From Panax quinquefolius (Eukaryota; Streptophyta; Magnoliopsida; Apiales; Araliaceae): 64,000 nucleotides of DNA. The notes under the pieces were generated by a model that saw only the letters and a program-made list of their open reading frames with translations, was not told the DNA's origin and did not search any database. The stretch spans positions 4,256,437-4,320,436 of the forward strand of contig CM035160.1 of NCBI GenBank assembly GCA_020205615.1, given 5' to 3'. The position numbers and the translations under genes were made by a program. Below, in pieces: positions 21,745 to 35,395 of the stretch. The number at the start of each line of letters is the position of its first letter. Position 1 is the stretch's first letter.

Positions 21745-24700
21745 GAAGAACATAGAGAAAAAATGGTTCAACATGATGGATATGTGCGGTCAGAGAGGGT
21801 AATGGTTGAGAAGTTAAAAGAGGTGAAGGATCAGGCCATTAGGGCCACAGCATACTTGAATTTTGCGCTGTCAAATAGCAACTCCCACTTGGTAAAAGAG
21901 TTGAAGTTACGGATTAAAGAATTGGAATATGCAATAGGTGAATCCTCAAAGGATACTGACTTGTCTAAGAGGTAAATTTAATTTGGTTTTTTCAGTTTCT
22001 AGCATTTTATGTTTCACTGTTTGGAGATAATTAAGCTTAGTTGAAAGAGGAGTGTCAAAGAAAGCTTCGGTTATTTGGGTGGAGTTCTTTCTCTGCCCCA
22101 CTGTAACTTTTATCAATCAATGCTTTATTTTCTAGTTCTATGATGTTAGGAGAATATAGCAGACTGTTTCTTGGTTTCAAGTTAAGTGTGTATAGATTAA
22201 TCCAGAATTATTGAAGTCTCCTTTATTTGAAGAGTCAAATAATCTTATATATGACCTAGAAAGGGGTAAACTCTTCAGGGCTTTGCAGAAGTCGAAAGCC
22301 ATGGAGATGACATTGTCAGAAGCCAGTCGGTTGTACCCTGATTGCCCTGCCATGGCCAAAAAGTTTCGTGCTATGACTTACAATGCGGAAGAACAGGTCC
22401 GGACACTGAAGAATGAAACATCCTTTCTTGTTCAGCTTGCTGGAAGGACTACCCCGAAAGGCCTTCATTGCCTCTCTATGCAGCTCACTGCTGAATACTT
22501 TGCGCTGCCACCTGAGGAGCGGAAGCTTAATAGCCCTCAAGACTTGCATGATCCAGATTTATATCATTTTGCTGTCTTCTCTGATAATGTTTTGGCTTGT
22601 GCAGTGGTTGTGCAGTCAACCATTTTTACTGCTAGGGTAAGCTGCTGACATTATTTTCCCATCCATGGTAGTCATGTATGCTGAGGTCCTTAAGATAGAA
22701 TGAATACATCCCAAAAAGGACATTTGACATATGTAACTCTTACACTTATGAGTGACTAATGTTCTTGAGAGTAGTCAGCTTGAATGCATCCCCTTTGCCG
22801 GGCTCCAGTATGGAGTTTGGACACTGTACGACATCCACATTCATTCTGAGGTTCTTTGGGTAATACTTATTACCATATTTTAACTGGAGTTTGGTTGTTT
22901 AAACTGTGTATAATGCCAAAGTGCGATGACATTTGTGATCATTAAATGAGTCCTGGATTTTGTGTTCGAATGGAAAATTTAATTAATTTCTATGGCTAGT
23001 CAACTTGCCTTCTCTGCTATTTCATGGCTAAGAAGCAAGGATTCTTATGTAGGTTAGGCAAATCCCCAAATCCCGATTTGGAGATTCTTGGATTCTTCTA
23101 GGGGATTCTTTTATACTTTTTAAGGATAAGAATGGAATATATTGCTAATACGATATACTATACTAATTAATATAATTTTTATAAACTAATAATATAAATT
23201 TCCTAGATTCCTTGATAGTTTAGCATATAAAAATTAAAAACTCTTAAACGTTTATACATTTTATAAAGAATTATCATTTATTGGTATTTAAATTTTAATA
23301 TTTGAGTGTATAAAGATATATTTATTTTCTTATGTACAAAATTCTGAGGTTCGCCAAACTGTAGAATCCCCCTGTATGGCTAACTCGAATCGTCAAAGCC
23401 AAATCATTGCTTCTTAGTTTCAAGGACCTGTGATGAGTTATTAGCAGTTGCTTAGGAAAAAATAGGTGAACTTTGGCAATCAGTATTTTTCTGAGAAGGT
23501 TTAAGTTTCATTTGTTTCAGTTTGTGAACAAATAAATGTTACAATGAGTGCTCAACTCTTCAGTATTCCATAATATGTCCAGATTTTACTGCTTCCAAAC
23601 GAATTTTGATGTTCATTGGTTTCATAAATTCTAGGACAATATAATTCAACTCTAAAGATTCAATACTTCACTTGATGAACCAGTTGAGACCTGTGATAAA
23701 TACTTGTAAGATGTTAAAATGTTGTTGCATACTGCTGATGCACTGAATGTGATTTTGAATATCTTTTATTGGACTCGTGCAGGAACCAGAGAGGATCGTC
23801 TTCCATATAGTAACAGACTCCCTCAACCTCCCAGCAATCTCAGTGTGGTTCTTATTATATCCTCCCGGAAAAGCCTCAGTTGAAATCCAAAGCATAGACA
23901 ATTTCAACTGGTTGTCCAATATCTATGATACAACAATGCAGACGGAAAATTCCCCTGACCCGAGATACACCTCTGCACTTAACCATCTTCGGTTCTATCT
24001 ACCAGATATCTATTCTAAGCTGAATAAGATTGTGCTACTTGACCATGATGTGGTTGTGCAAAGGGATTTAACAGGGCTTTGGAGCATAGACATGAAGGGC
24101 AAAGTAAATGGAGCAGTGGAGACTTGTCAAGTAGGTTATCCTTCATTCCGTAGGATGGATATGTTTATTAACTTTTCGGACCCAATGGTGGCAACTAGGT
24201 TTGATGTCAAGGCATGCACATGGGCATTTGGAATGAATATATTTGATTTGCGAGAATGGAGAAGACGAAACTTAACCAGGGACTACAAGAAATACCTGCA
24301 GTTGGTAATATATCCCCCCTGTTTATGTTGCTTGTCTGCATGTTTTTTGATTGAAATAGTTCTACTCACCTCCCAAATCATTCATTATCAGTTTAAATTG
24401 AATATCTTTTTTAGTTTCTTTAATTTGCTAACCATTGTCGCATTTTCTTAATCTGTGGAGATCTTTCTGATCCGTTTGTTTTCCACAGTTATTATATATG
24501 TGGCTCCGAAGATTATGTGTTGTTTGATTGTTTCATTGATGCGTGAATTAAAAACACATATTTAAGGTTCTGATGCTAGTTTTACTATGGTGATGTAGGG
24601 AAAGGAAAGACCATTATGCGAAGCTGGTAGCTTGCCTTTAGGTTGGATCACATTCTACAACCAAACTGTAGCCTTGGACAGGAGATGGCATGTTCTTGGC

Positions 24701-24871
24701 TTGGGTTATGAATCTGGAGTCAGACTGGACAATATTGATCAGGCAGCCGTGATACACTATGACGGCGTTATGAAGCCATGGTTAGATATTGGACTTGAGA
24801 AGTATAAGCCATATTGGAAGGCACATATCAACTATAGTCACCCTTTTTTTCAACAGTGCAACATTCACTAG
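21745..24871 (+). CDS. GT8 galacturonosyltransferase, GAUT family (5' exons missing)
   Basis: GAUT enzymes transfer galacturonic acid from UDP-GalA to pectin homogalacturonan in the Golgi lumen. Visible exons are 21745-21971, 22279-22636, 23783-24304 and 24599-24871. GT-AG sites and phases agree, giving 459 residues ending in QQCNIH. Stem region: RIKELEYAIGESSKDTD and YPDCPAMAKKFRAMTYNAEE. Catalytic GT8 domain: LYHFAVFSDNVLACAVVV, VFHIVTDSLNLPAISVW, LNHLRFYLPDIYSKLNKIV, then LDHDVVVQRDLTGLW carrying the DxD-type metal motif as DHD, WAFGMNIFDL, and HYDGVMKPWLDIG near the end. The N-terminal cytosolic tail and membrane anchor are absent. No ATG exon is visible and the first exon follows an acceptor at 21743-21744, just after the 100-N gap. 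One residue departs from the usual LW before the AGSLP motif (here LC). I do not assign the paralogue number. Confidence 0.93.
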
Positions 24872-25378
24872 TAGTTAGATCGCAGCGTAAGAATCTTGAA
24901 ATCAACCCACAATTAGTTGCCCTCATATTTATAAACTGACGTAAAATTCTTTTTCAATTCTTCATTAAAAAAATTAACTCCCATTTTTCTGGTCATATTC
25001 TTTTAGGAACTGAGCCATTTTTAGCAATAATGGGAACAAAATAAGAGTTGTTCCTTGTAATGATGAAAATCTTTGTATATAACTAACTCTATACGGATCG
25101 TGTATGTATTGCGCTCAGAATAATATCTATAAAGTATTCAAGTTGATAAATTTTAATATCGCCATATAAGTCCCCCAAAATCTTCTTGTTATATTATTTG
25201 TAAGCAACTGAAATTGTAGGTCCAATGATTTGCTGCTAAATTGGCCACTTTTTAGGGCCAGATAATGTACATTAAACAAGTTTATGAGGTAGGAATTGAA
25301 GAATTTGGTGGCCCTTTTGAAGATTTTTGTCCCCTTAGCCAAAGAGAAGGCTTTGTGTATTTTTCGGATGGCATCATG

Positions 25379-25386
25379 CCACGTGG
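25379..25386. promoter_or_regulatory. G-box CCACGTGG upstream of psbW
   Basis: A perfect palindromic CCACGTGG lies 175 bases before the psbW start codon. G-boxes bind bZIP (HY5-type) and bHLH (PIF-type) factors and are typical of light-regulated photosynthesis genes. The position fits, but function is inferred from the motif and the neighbour only. Confidence 0.55.
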
Positions 25387-25560
25387 AAGAAATCGATTGG
25401 GTTTTTGTAGATGAGGTGCAATCTGCCTAATCCAAGTTGTGTGGTGTCATTTGGACAGACTTTGAACCAACCATATTAATCTTCATAGTCTTCTCTTCCT
25501 AATGTATATGAAAATAAACTGAAACCCCTGGCCTCAACTTCATTCGATCAAATAGACATA

Positions 25561-26365
25561 ATGGCCACCATAACCGCTTGCACTTCGGCCTCATCCGTCA
25601 CCCGCGCTAGCCTCGTGCACAAGGCACCAATTGTTTCCGCTTCCTCCCCCGTCCTCGGTAAGAATCTTTATTCCAATGTTTTTATTTCCGAATACTGGAT
25701 CATTTAAACATAATCATTTTAAATTAGTGGCATTTCACCTACCCCTTGTTGTTGATTGCATAAGTAGAGTTGATCGTGATTTATTTGTAATTTACAAACT
25801 CGTGAAATTAGTATAAAACCGAAATTTTCACTATGCTTGTATCTGTAGACTGTATGAATGTACATATTGAAAGCTAAGCTACTACTGTGTGTACATAATA
25901 AAAGTAACGACATGATAATGAAGGAAGTTATGAGGACATAATACCATTTTAATAAACTCTCTTCCTCACGAACAGAGAACAGAGAACAGAGAGGGTATAC
26001 AATAGTATGTGGATGTGGTATCATATTTTAATTGCATGTTGTTGCATGCAGGGTTGCCTGTGATGGCAAAAGTGGGAAAAGTGAGGTGTTCAATGGAAGG
26101 GAAGGCTGGGGTGCAGGAGAGTGGCTCAAAAGTAAGCATGGGTGCATCGTTGATTGCTGCAGCTAGCGCTGCAGCCATGTCAAGCCCGGCAGCCATGGCT
26201 TTAGTGGACGAAAGATTGAGCACAGAAGGAACAGGACTTCCCTTTGGTTTGAGCAACAATCTTCTTGGTTGGATCCTTTTTGGTATATTTGGTTTGATTT
26301 GGGCTCTCTACTTTGTTTACACCTCTGGCCTTGAAGAGGATGAGGAATCAGGATTGTCCCTCTAA
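25561..26365 (+). CDS. psbW: Photosystem II reaction centre W protein, chloroplast precursor (PsbW), two exons
   Basis: PsbW is a small nucleus-encoded thylakoid membrane subunit associated with PSII dimers and PSII-LHCII supercomplexes. Exons 25561-25657 and 26052-26365 join through GT-AG with agreeing phase (codon split G|GG), giving 411 nt and 136 residues. The N-terminus [20 protein letters not shown] is a Ser/Ala-rich chloroplast transit peptide. A second hydrophobic Ala-rich stretch ([20 protein letters not shown]) before LVDERLS is the thylakoid-transfer signal, ending AMA just before the mature N-terminus. The mature protein has [18 protein letters not shown], one membrane span ([16 protein letters not shown]) and the acidic end [11 protein letters not shown], all typical. 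It lies 690 bases downstream of the GAUT stop on the same strand, with its own G-box. Confidence 0.97.
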
Positions 26366-26739
26366 AAACTTGTTCTCCTCCTCTCCTACTTATCGTAAAA
26401 CTAGTACATTAATATCAACTTCTGTAATTGTGTGCTTTTGCTTAATTGTATTATTATTTTGTATTCTTAACCTTAATCTTTTGCTTAATTACTCGCGCAT
26501 GCAGTCCAGCCTGATCATAAAATTCTCAATTTATGCTCAACTTTATTTACAAGGGTGTGAGAGAAATACAAGTAAAGAGCAAACAATTCGTACTTGTTTG
26601 TCTCATATCATATATAGAGTTTGATAAAAATAACTATCGAAATATTCAGAATGTCCCAAATTAAGTGGATGATTGACTTTTAATTAATTGAGAGAATGAA
26701 TAATTTGATTAAATAAGCTCATCACATTATGACGGAAGT

Positions 26740-26875
26740 GGTTAGCATGAAGTTTATTTTTGGATAAGTTGGTCAATTGACCAATAGAGTGCTGACACAC
26801 AGACGATGTTCTATGTGTGTCAGCATTCTATTGGCCAATTGACCAACTTACCAACAAATAAATTTCATGCTAACC
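26740..26875. mobile_element. Small near-perfect palindromic MITE, 136 bp
   Basis: GGTTAGCATGAAGTTTATTT at the left is matched by the reverse complement at the right. Pairing continues through AAGTTGGTCAATTGACCAATAGA and TGCTGACACAC to a loop of about 12 bases. Each arm holds the inner palindrome GGTCAATTGACC or close to it. No clear target duplication could be fixed, so the superfamily is open. Confidence 0.8.
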
Positions 26876-27169
26876 GAATCCCATTATGACCAATGTAGGA
26901 GGACTATGTTGTTCCACTAGTTTAATTTGTTTTCTACGGACTTCTGTTGTTACTTTCCACTTCTAGTTTAGTTTCTCGAGTCCTTTTTTATGTACTTCCA
27001 ATTATAATTACAAAACTTATTAATATATAAAATTAAGAGAAATTCACTTATTACATATCTTTTCAAACCAACAAAGATATTATTAATATTTTATTCATAT
27101 AATTGATAAACAATAAATCGACATAAACATTCGGAATATATCATTTTTCTTCCATAAGATAGTCTACCC

Positions 27170-30100
27170 TGTAGCGCCCCGAATCCGGGTCCCGAATCAC
27201 CGCGGATCCGGTTCGCTATTTCTATAACTATTGCGGAAGATATAAACATAAATTGTTTATACATTAAACATTATACACTATCCCCAAAATTAGAAACCAT
27301 AACTTATACACATTTCATAACTTATCGACACATGATATTATCATCATACAAGACTATTACAAATCTAATCGCGATATTAACCCTAAGTTGGATCTGTTTT
27401 TAAACTTTCCTTGTATCCAAGCATTCGTGCTTTATCTGCAATGTTTTATCGTGATATAACAAGGGTGAGCATGAAAGTTGCCCAATGACAAGTTTAAATA
27501 CAATTTAAGGATATATCATGATTGAAAAGAGAAATAATAAATTTGGCTATAATTCACAATGTAGTTGTGAATTAGCATGAACAAACCTTTGATCGAACAA
27601 GTATTAAACATGAATAATATATATCTGGACCAATCTGGTAATGAAGGTGATCGATCTTTTCATACGACTTATCATCTACAAAGATGTACTGAGTACAATT
27701 CTAAATGGAAATCGATAACGATTAACCATAAGCATATCTCGAATGAAACACTCTTAGTAGAGTTAAGAAAAACAAACTTGCTCGAACCGCTGATTACCGA
27801 TATCTGAAATATAACTTAGCTTTATCCAAGACCTAATACGAGATAATACCTGATCTCCAAATATTAGAATAATATCATCACATTATAAAATAACCTAAAC
27901 ACATTATCACATAATCCTATCGATCCTAAACAACACATAAGACTTAGCATCAAATCGTATTATTTAAGTCCGAGTTAAAACCAAACAATTCAATCATCCC
28001 GACTTTGTTACATCGGACAATTATCGAGTTTAAGTTCTATTAAACTCTGCCTAAAACACTAAACAATATCATAGTATCGATCAAAACATTTTTCCATAAA
28101 CTTGCAAAAATTTTCGGATAATTAATATCATTTAACAACATTTTTCAATCATTAATCACAGTATTTAAATGAATTAAATACCACAATATTCTAATATCAT
28201 TAATATTTATTTAATATTAAACATTAATGAAACACATGTCATAATATAATAACATATTTGTAATATCTCAAAGTATTTTCAATACTTTATTATTTCCTTT
28301 AAATGTTTTTCAAGTAATTAAAAACATAAACCAATAAGCGATATTAATATAAATACCACATTATTCCTTGATCATTAATATTAATTTAATACCAAATATC
28401 AATGAAAATCATAACATAATATTATAATATAATTATAACATCACAAAGTATTTTAATACTTAAAATCATATTTCTATGATTTTTAAACAATCAAATTCAT
28501 TATCCGATAATTGCAATAAATATTAAAATATTAATATTTTCATGAAAAAATATCAAAAGTTATATTTTATAACTCAAAATATTTTTATAACACTTAAATC
28601 ATTTTATATGATTTTTAAAGCATTAATTCTATTTTTCATAATTTTCCAAGTTCCTTTAGTATTTTTCAAAAATCATTTCTAGTTAATTCCTTAAGAAATT
28701 AGCTACCTTGTGCTTAACTCTAGAAATTCCCATCTTCTTACACATGTTATTGTGAGTCTCTAGTTTAAATTTATTAGTGGCATCGGAGTTGTAGAACTCC
28801 AGGTTATACCCGTTTTCATCGAAAATCACAAAATTGAAATGGTCATAACTCATCATTTTAAGTCGAAATTAGCTTCATTTTTGGACACAAGGTACTTTAA
28901 TACCATATATTTTCATTTCCCAAAAGGCCGAATTTATTTCATAAATTAAATTACCGAAACAGCCCTCACAAAATATTAGCAGCTTACTTTTTGTCAAAAA
29001 CAGTTTTGGAGTCCTTTACTAAATCTTAAATAAAATGAGATCTATAACTCCGATTAATGATCCGTCAATTTTGTTGGATTCATATCTTTCCAATCTACAA
29101 TTTTCATCTATCACAATCCATATTTGGACATGTTAAGCTCTCGAAATTAGCCCGAAGTGGCTGTTAAAAACTGTTGCTCTAACAGTTTTTCTTACCTTTT
29201 GAGTAGTTTGGGAGAAATTCCATAACTTGCTCATTTTTCAACCTAATTGAGTGATTCCAAAGGGTTTTATCCTTAACACATATATCTAGCTCCACAAATT
29301 GACCACACTCAAAAATTCAAAGTAGAATGAGAGATAAGGTCATTTCCATATCATGCTTGGTTTCTCCAAAATTTTGTTTTCATGAGTTTTGATTATGCTT
29401 CTTCCGAACGTCATAACTACTTCATCCGGAGTCCGAATTAGTCCGTTCCGGAGTCTATAAAAATCTTATTTAGTGTACTACAACATATCAAAAGTCCAGA
29501 ATTTTTAGACCATCCAAATAAATCTGGAATTTTCTGTTTAGGGGCAGCAGTTACCAATTCATTTAAAAAAAACTGTTTTGGTTCTTCTTCTTTGTTCAAG
29601 CTCATCAACCTTAAAATTGGCAAGATCTAACCATAAAATATCATATAGTATGTAGACCTTCCCTCATATGGTTCAAAATCATAATTTCAACACTTGGTCT
29701 AAAACAACCATAACAAAACACATAAACTAACTAGAGTTTTAAGTTTAGGAAATTTTCGTACCTTTAGTTATAATCCTCTAGCTTTTGGTGGCCCTCTTTC
29801 CTTGCTTTCCAAAGTAGGAGATTAAATTATTGGACATCCAAGGACCCTCTCTTCTCCCTCCATGGGAGTGGCCGAACACCACCTCTCCCTCTCTCTCATG
29901 ATTTTATTTTGCTAGCTAACTTGGAAATAATAATATGAGAGAGAAATAGCTTTTGTGACTTTGTAAGAATGTATAGATATAATTGTATATCTAATAATCA
30001 TCTCCCCACTCTCTCTCTCTTTCTCTTTCTCTCATTAAACCATCAAGCTTTTACTTGGAAGAAATGTCAAAGTGTTGGCTAAATTAAATGAGGACACATA

Positions 30101-30246
30101 GGGGGAGTTGGTAGGAATGGGTGAACCACTAAAGTAGGAAATCATTACATTTTTTCCCCTCCTTTTTCCTCTCTAATAACCGGCCACTTGGCCTTAGACT
30201 TGCCCAAAATTAATCTCCTTTTATGCTTTATTTGATTTACTAAATG
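27170..30246 (-). repeat. Outer solo LTR, 3' portion (left segment)
   Basis: Continuous AT-rich LTR sequence from the TSD at 27165 to the insertion point, where AAATG (30242-30246) meets TGAGACCCC of the inner element. Its segment 28100-29200 recurs in opposite orientation at about 46380-47395. Its last ~690 bases recur at 50673-51371. Confidence 0.85.
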
Positions 30247-31250
30247 TGAGACCCCAGATTTTATCAATAAAGATTTAAATTTTATCGAAATAATTTTTAA
30301 TATTATGGTGTGAATTTGAGATAATATTATAGTTGTGGGTAGTATTAATAAATTTTGCAAAGTATGCAAGTGGTTATATTATATTCGATTGGTTAGGGAA
30401 TATTCGGTTTAGCGGGAATATTCGTCATAACTACTCAATCATTGGTGGACCCCAGCAAAATTATTATCGGATTGAAAAAACGACAAAAATATTTTATTGA
30501 AATAACGGCGGAAGTTTCTGGTTGATCTTTGTTGAACTACTTCGGTAGTAAAAAAATACGATAATCGTGTGTAGTTGCATAGTAGCACACGGTATTGATT
30601 ATTGATGCTTATGTGAGAAGTCACCGGTTTGATTCCATTATCATCGATTAATAATATGAATTATTATAATGATAATGACGTTTTGTTTTATTCGTATTAT
30701 TAACGTAATAAAATGCGAAACATCTTTTATATAAAATGTAATACTTTATTAAAGTTATTCTATAAATAGAATATATTATATTTTATTATGCATAGTGTTG
30801 TATAGTGTTTTGCATAGTGTTTTGCATAGTATTGCATAGTGTTTTGCATAGTAAAAATGTTTTTATATAAATAGAATATATTATATTTTATTTAAAATTT
30901 TTTTTAAATATGGATTTGTCATTAAAGTAAATCAATCTGGACCGTTCATGGATTAATTACTATGCATTCTATTTTCCTATAAATAAAGCTCATTCCTTCA
31001 TTATTTTCTTACAATTCAATTGAAACTAGAGAGAAAATTATAGAGAGAAGCTTTATAGAGAAAATCTATAGAGAGAAAGAAGAAAGTATTACTGTACTTC
31101 ACTACTTTGATATCCAAAGTCTTTTACGGTAAGGGATATTATTTGTTGTACCCTTAAGGGGTGTTATTCTTTCTTATTCATGAAGAAAACTTCATTATTC
31201 CATTCATTATTATTCATTTGAATAACTTTTGTAAAAAGTGGCATACCCTA
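30247..31250 (+). repeat. 5' LTR of plus-strand element, first part
   Basis: Matches 48376-49385 of the 3' LTR from TGAGACCCCAG to GTGGCATACCCTA. There it is cut by the minus-strand element, and it resumes at 43205 with CCTATACATAAC. Contains the ATAGTGTTTTGCATAGTG repeat near 30790-30850 and a TATA-like TATAAATA with a downstream purine-rich GAGAGAAAG leader, a plausible LTR promoter and transcript start region (30980-31080). Confidence 0.85.
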
Positions 31251-33850
31251 CAGCGCGCCCCAAAATTAGGTATACATCACCCATCTTGGGTAGTCGAGAT
31301 ATATGGTATGTAATTTAAATACAACTTACTAATATAAGCGCTAATATGTATGCAATACGACATAAATCGTGAGTTTGAATACAAATATTATCTACTAGAT
31401 ATTATACAAACTCAAAAGGAGTCCTCATTATAATTATTATCACACTATTTCACGAATAGTGAGGACTACTAATCTTATCCTCTGGACCATTACTCCGTTC
31501 CCCAGACTCGTCCCAAATTATATTCTCATTTCACGAGAAAACGGTGAAAGAAAGGGTGAGCTCAACTAGCCCAATGAGAAATATTATGACTAAGATAATG
31601 CGTAATAAATTATCATTAGCCTTCAACGATGTTAAATTGATAAAATATAATAAACATCAAGTTTAATGCGGTGAACAAGCAATCCATTAAAAAAGTGTCA
31701 AGTAGAAAATACAATCTACTATCTTTTATGATTTAAAAGGTTTTCATCATCATCATTATATATTTGAGACTCGGCTTTAATAAATAATCCACATCATCGA
31801 ATCACCCCGCACTATGGCGAGGATATTCTTTAAGTATCGCGACCACAATTATTCATGCCTTTACGGGCGAGAATAGTTGTGTATTCATTAATGGTCATGA
31901 TCATGCCAACAACAAATCCATCAATGCACTACTGACAATCGAGGATTTTTACCACATCATTTGTAACATTACGGTCCATGATTACAAAGAATAGTCTCTG
32001 GTCATAATCATACCAAGTCCATCTATGCACTACAGCCACGAGATGACTTTAAAAAAATATAAACATGAGGGATGATGACAATGATATAAGAATTTAATAA
32101 AACAAGTTCAATAATTATTTTATCCAGAATTATTAACGTCCAAATTGTCAATATGATCTTTGTTTTGTAGAGTAAAATTTAAGAATGATCGGAAGAATAT
32201 TTCCATGAAAGGATCTTTGGATGAAGCGCAAAATATCGAGGATATTCTACTAATTTCATGGAGTATAGATGTCAAAGTTTTAACCAAATTTGGGTATAAT
32301 AAAGAATGGAATAACAAAAAGAAATCACCATGCATGCGGTGCTTGATGACAAAGGTTATTCCAATGAGAATAATAATAACGGAACGAGTCGGTGAAATTC
32401 ACACCAGATGGGATGTTCCAACGAATAATAAAGATGGAACCAGATCCTTGTAAAACACACGAATAGGATATTCCAACAGAATAATAAAGATTTTAACCAG
32501 TCCGGTGTAAAACACGCAGTGGATGTTCCAACAAAATAATAATAAAGAGCGGAACCGAGTCCGGTGTAAAACCACGAGAGCGAGGATGTTCCAAAAGAAT
32601 AATAGAAGAATGTCACCAAGTATAGGGTAAACCACGTGTCTGAGTTATTCCAATGAATAATAAGCAATGGAATAACAACAGCCTCTTCATGAATAAGAAA
32701 GAATAACACCCCTTACTTTTGGTAGGAGATTGAATCTTTGCGCATAGTGTAGTAACAAAATACTCTTCTTCTTCTCTCTTATTCTCTCTATACTTTCTCT
32801 ATCTAAAGCTTGAATGAATTAAATGAAAAAATAATGAAGCACTAGGCCTCTATTTATAGAAGATTTCTAGCTTACACTTTTACCATGTGAAAAGCCAGTG
32901 GCTTGACGACCGGTGATGTGAAAAGAAAAAAGTGGTTCGGCACCTTTGTAATGTGAAACGACAAGTGGTTCGACCTTTGTAATGTGAAACGACAAGTGGT
33001 TTGACGCCTTTGTAATGTGAAACGGCAAGTGGTTTGACGTCTGGTAAAGGTAATTACTATCGACGAAGGTAATTACTATTCGGAAGGTAATTACTATTGA
33101 CGAAGGTAATTACTATCGACGAAGGTAAATACTATTGACGAAGGTAATTACTATTCACAAAGGTAATTACTATTGATGAAGAGACTCTTAGATGATGACA
33201 TATGGGCCCCCATAAAATAATCAAACTTACCACAAACGCCTCATAATGTACTCTTTATATACATTAAGGATTGAATAAATATTACCACAAATCATTTTAT
33301 TTTTTAATCAACACATTTTAATCTTTCAACAATTATTAATCATTTATAACTTGTCGTCTCAATTAATAATATAACATATTATCTGAGATGATATCTTTGT
33401 GACAATAATTGAATCAATAATATAAGAAATATGATCGTGAATTCTTGTAGCGATAATTAAGCATAAATGAGTGACTTCTCACGTAAGTATCGATAATCAA
33501 TACCGTGTAACTACTATCTGACTACGCCAGACATCGCATTTTTTACTACTTAGGGTAGTTCAACGGTTTTAACTTAACACCTCCGTAGTTATTTTTATAA
33601 AATATTTTTGTCGTTTTCTCGATCCGAAATAATAATTACATTAGGGGTCCATCAATGATTGAGTAGTTGTCACGAATATTCCTAACAAAAGAATATTCCC
33701 AGACCAAACGAATATTTTATAACAACTTGCATACTTTGCAAAATTTATAAATATTACCCACAACTATAACATTATATCAAATTTATTCCATAATATTCAA
33801 AAATAATATTTATAGAAAAATCATCTTTATTTATAATAGTGGGGTCTTCT
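31251..33850 (-). repeat. 3' LTR of the minus-strand chromovirus
   Basis: Pairs with 40562-43204 along its length. Inner plus-strand edge GCGCGCCCCAAAATTAGG, outer edge TGGGGTCTTCTGA. Contains the two minisatellites at 32345-32660 and 33045-33180. Confidence 0.88.
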
Positions 33851-34110
33851 GACCTCCCTTCTTATGAAATTTCTCCCTCGAAATTAGGGCGTGCGTACTG
33901 GTATGTCGAAGAGGTAAGGATACCTTGATTTCATTTGATTCTAACTCCCAAGTCATTTCCTCAACATCGTGGTTCCTCCACAAAACTTTGACTTGAGTTT
34001 TAACCTTGGAGCGTAGAATATGTTCCTTCTTATCCAAAATTTGAACAGGAACCTCTTCATACGTCAAATCTTCCGCTATTTCGTCTGGGTTCTAACTTCG
34101 ATAATATGGT
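33831..34110 (-). pseudogene. Integrase C-terminal chromodomain
   Basis: The minus-strand frame reads LTYEEVPVQILDKKEHI.., KVLWRNHDVEEMTWELES, the chromodomain pattern of chromovirus integrases, which directs insertion to particular chromatin. The polypurine tract AAGAAGGGAGG follows at about 33851-33861. The frame overlaps the LTR edge and is out of phase with the integrase core. Confidence 0.85.
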
Positions 34111-34383
34111 TCGGGTCTTTCACATATTTACGTAACATGGATATGTGGAAAACGTTATGAACACGAGACATATTTGGCGGTAGAGCGAGTCTATAGGCCA
34201 CAGTTCCTACTCGATCGAGGATTAAAAATGGACCGATAAATCGAGGATTAAGTTTTTCTCTCTTTCCAAATCTTGTAACTCCTTTCTATGGAGCAACTCT
34301 TAACAACATATGATCTCCTATATCGAATTCCACGTCCTTTCGATGAAGATCAGCATAACTCTTTTGTCGATTTTGTGAGGTTT

Positions 34384-35262
34384 TTATACGTTGTCGGATC
34401 GTTTAAATCTTTTAGTAGTCATACGTACTAACTCCGGTCCCAACAACGTTGTTTCACCCACCTCATCCCAAAGATCTTTGGAGAATCGACACTTTCTTCC
34501 ATACAACGCTTGAATGGAGCCATGCCAATACTTGCTGATAACCTGTTGTTGTGGGAAAACTCCACCAATGGTAAGAACTTGTCCCAACTCCCTTGAAATC
34601 AAGGACACAGAGTCTTAATAGATCTTGAAGAGTTTGAATAGTCCTCTCCGATTGTCCGTCAAATGCGAGGATGATATCTTGAAAGCTAAATCGTAAATCT
34701 GTGCCCATAGCTTTTTGCAAACTAACCCAAAATCGTGAAGTGAATCTTGGGTCTCGATCGAAACTATGGATACTTAAGCGTACCATGTAGTCTTACAATC
34801 TCGTTTATGTACATCTGACGAGCAAGACGTTCAAGTGTATAAGTTTCTCGTGTCGGTAAAAATGAAGCGGACTTGGTCAATCTATCAACAATGACCCAAA
34901 TCGCATCAATGCCTTGAGAAACCTTAGGAAGACCGTGAACGAAATCCATGGTAATGTGCTCCCACTTCCATTCGGAATTTCAAGTGGTTGCAATGGACCT
35001 TTTGGTACTTGATGCTCCGCTTTAACTTCGTTGACAAGTTAGACACCTTGAGATAAACAAATGTATCTCTCTTTCATATTGCTCCACCAAAATGTATGGC
35101 GAATATCATGATACATTTTGGTACTCCCGAGATGGATTGCAAATGGTGTGTTATCGCCTCCATCATGATATTATACTTTAAATCGTGGTCGTTAGGAACA
35201 CAAAGTGCAGGAGTTGACTCAAGTATTCCTTCTTCATCGATTCTTGCTTCCGGTAGCAGCAC
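34384..35262 (-). pseudogene. Integrase (zinc-binding and DDE core), frameshifted
   Basis: Overlapping minus-strand frames give [19 protein letters not shown] and [20 protein letters not shown] (first catalytic Asp region), RDPRFTSRFWVSLQKAMGTD (second Asp) and DGQSERTIQTLQDLLR (catalytic Glu), followed by ALYGRKCR and LLGPELVRMTT. Integrase inserts the cDNA into the genome. Frames change several times within 600 bp, so no functional protein can be made from this copy as assembled. Confidence 0.9.
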
Positions 35263-35395
35263 CTTCTTGCACTTTCTTCCTCATACGCATCGCCTCCGTG
35301 TCCTGTAGCTTGAAGCGACTTTTAACTTTATCGATTAAAGTCGGTTCTACTCGTATACTCGTTATCATCACATGCGTCCCTTGGAGTCTTTAACT

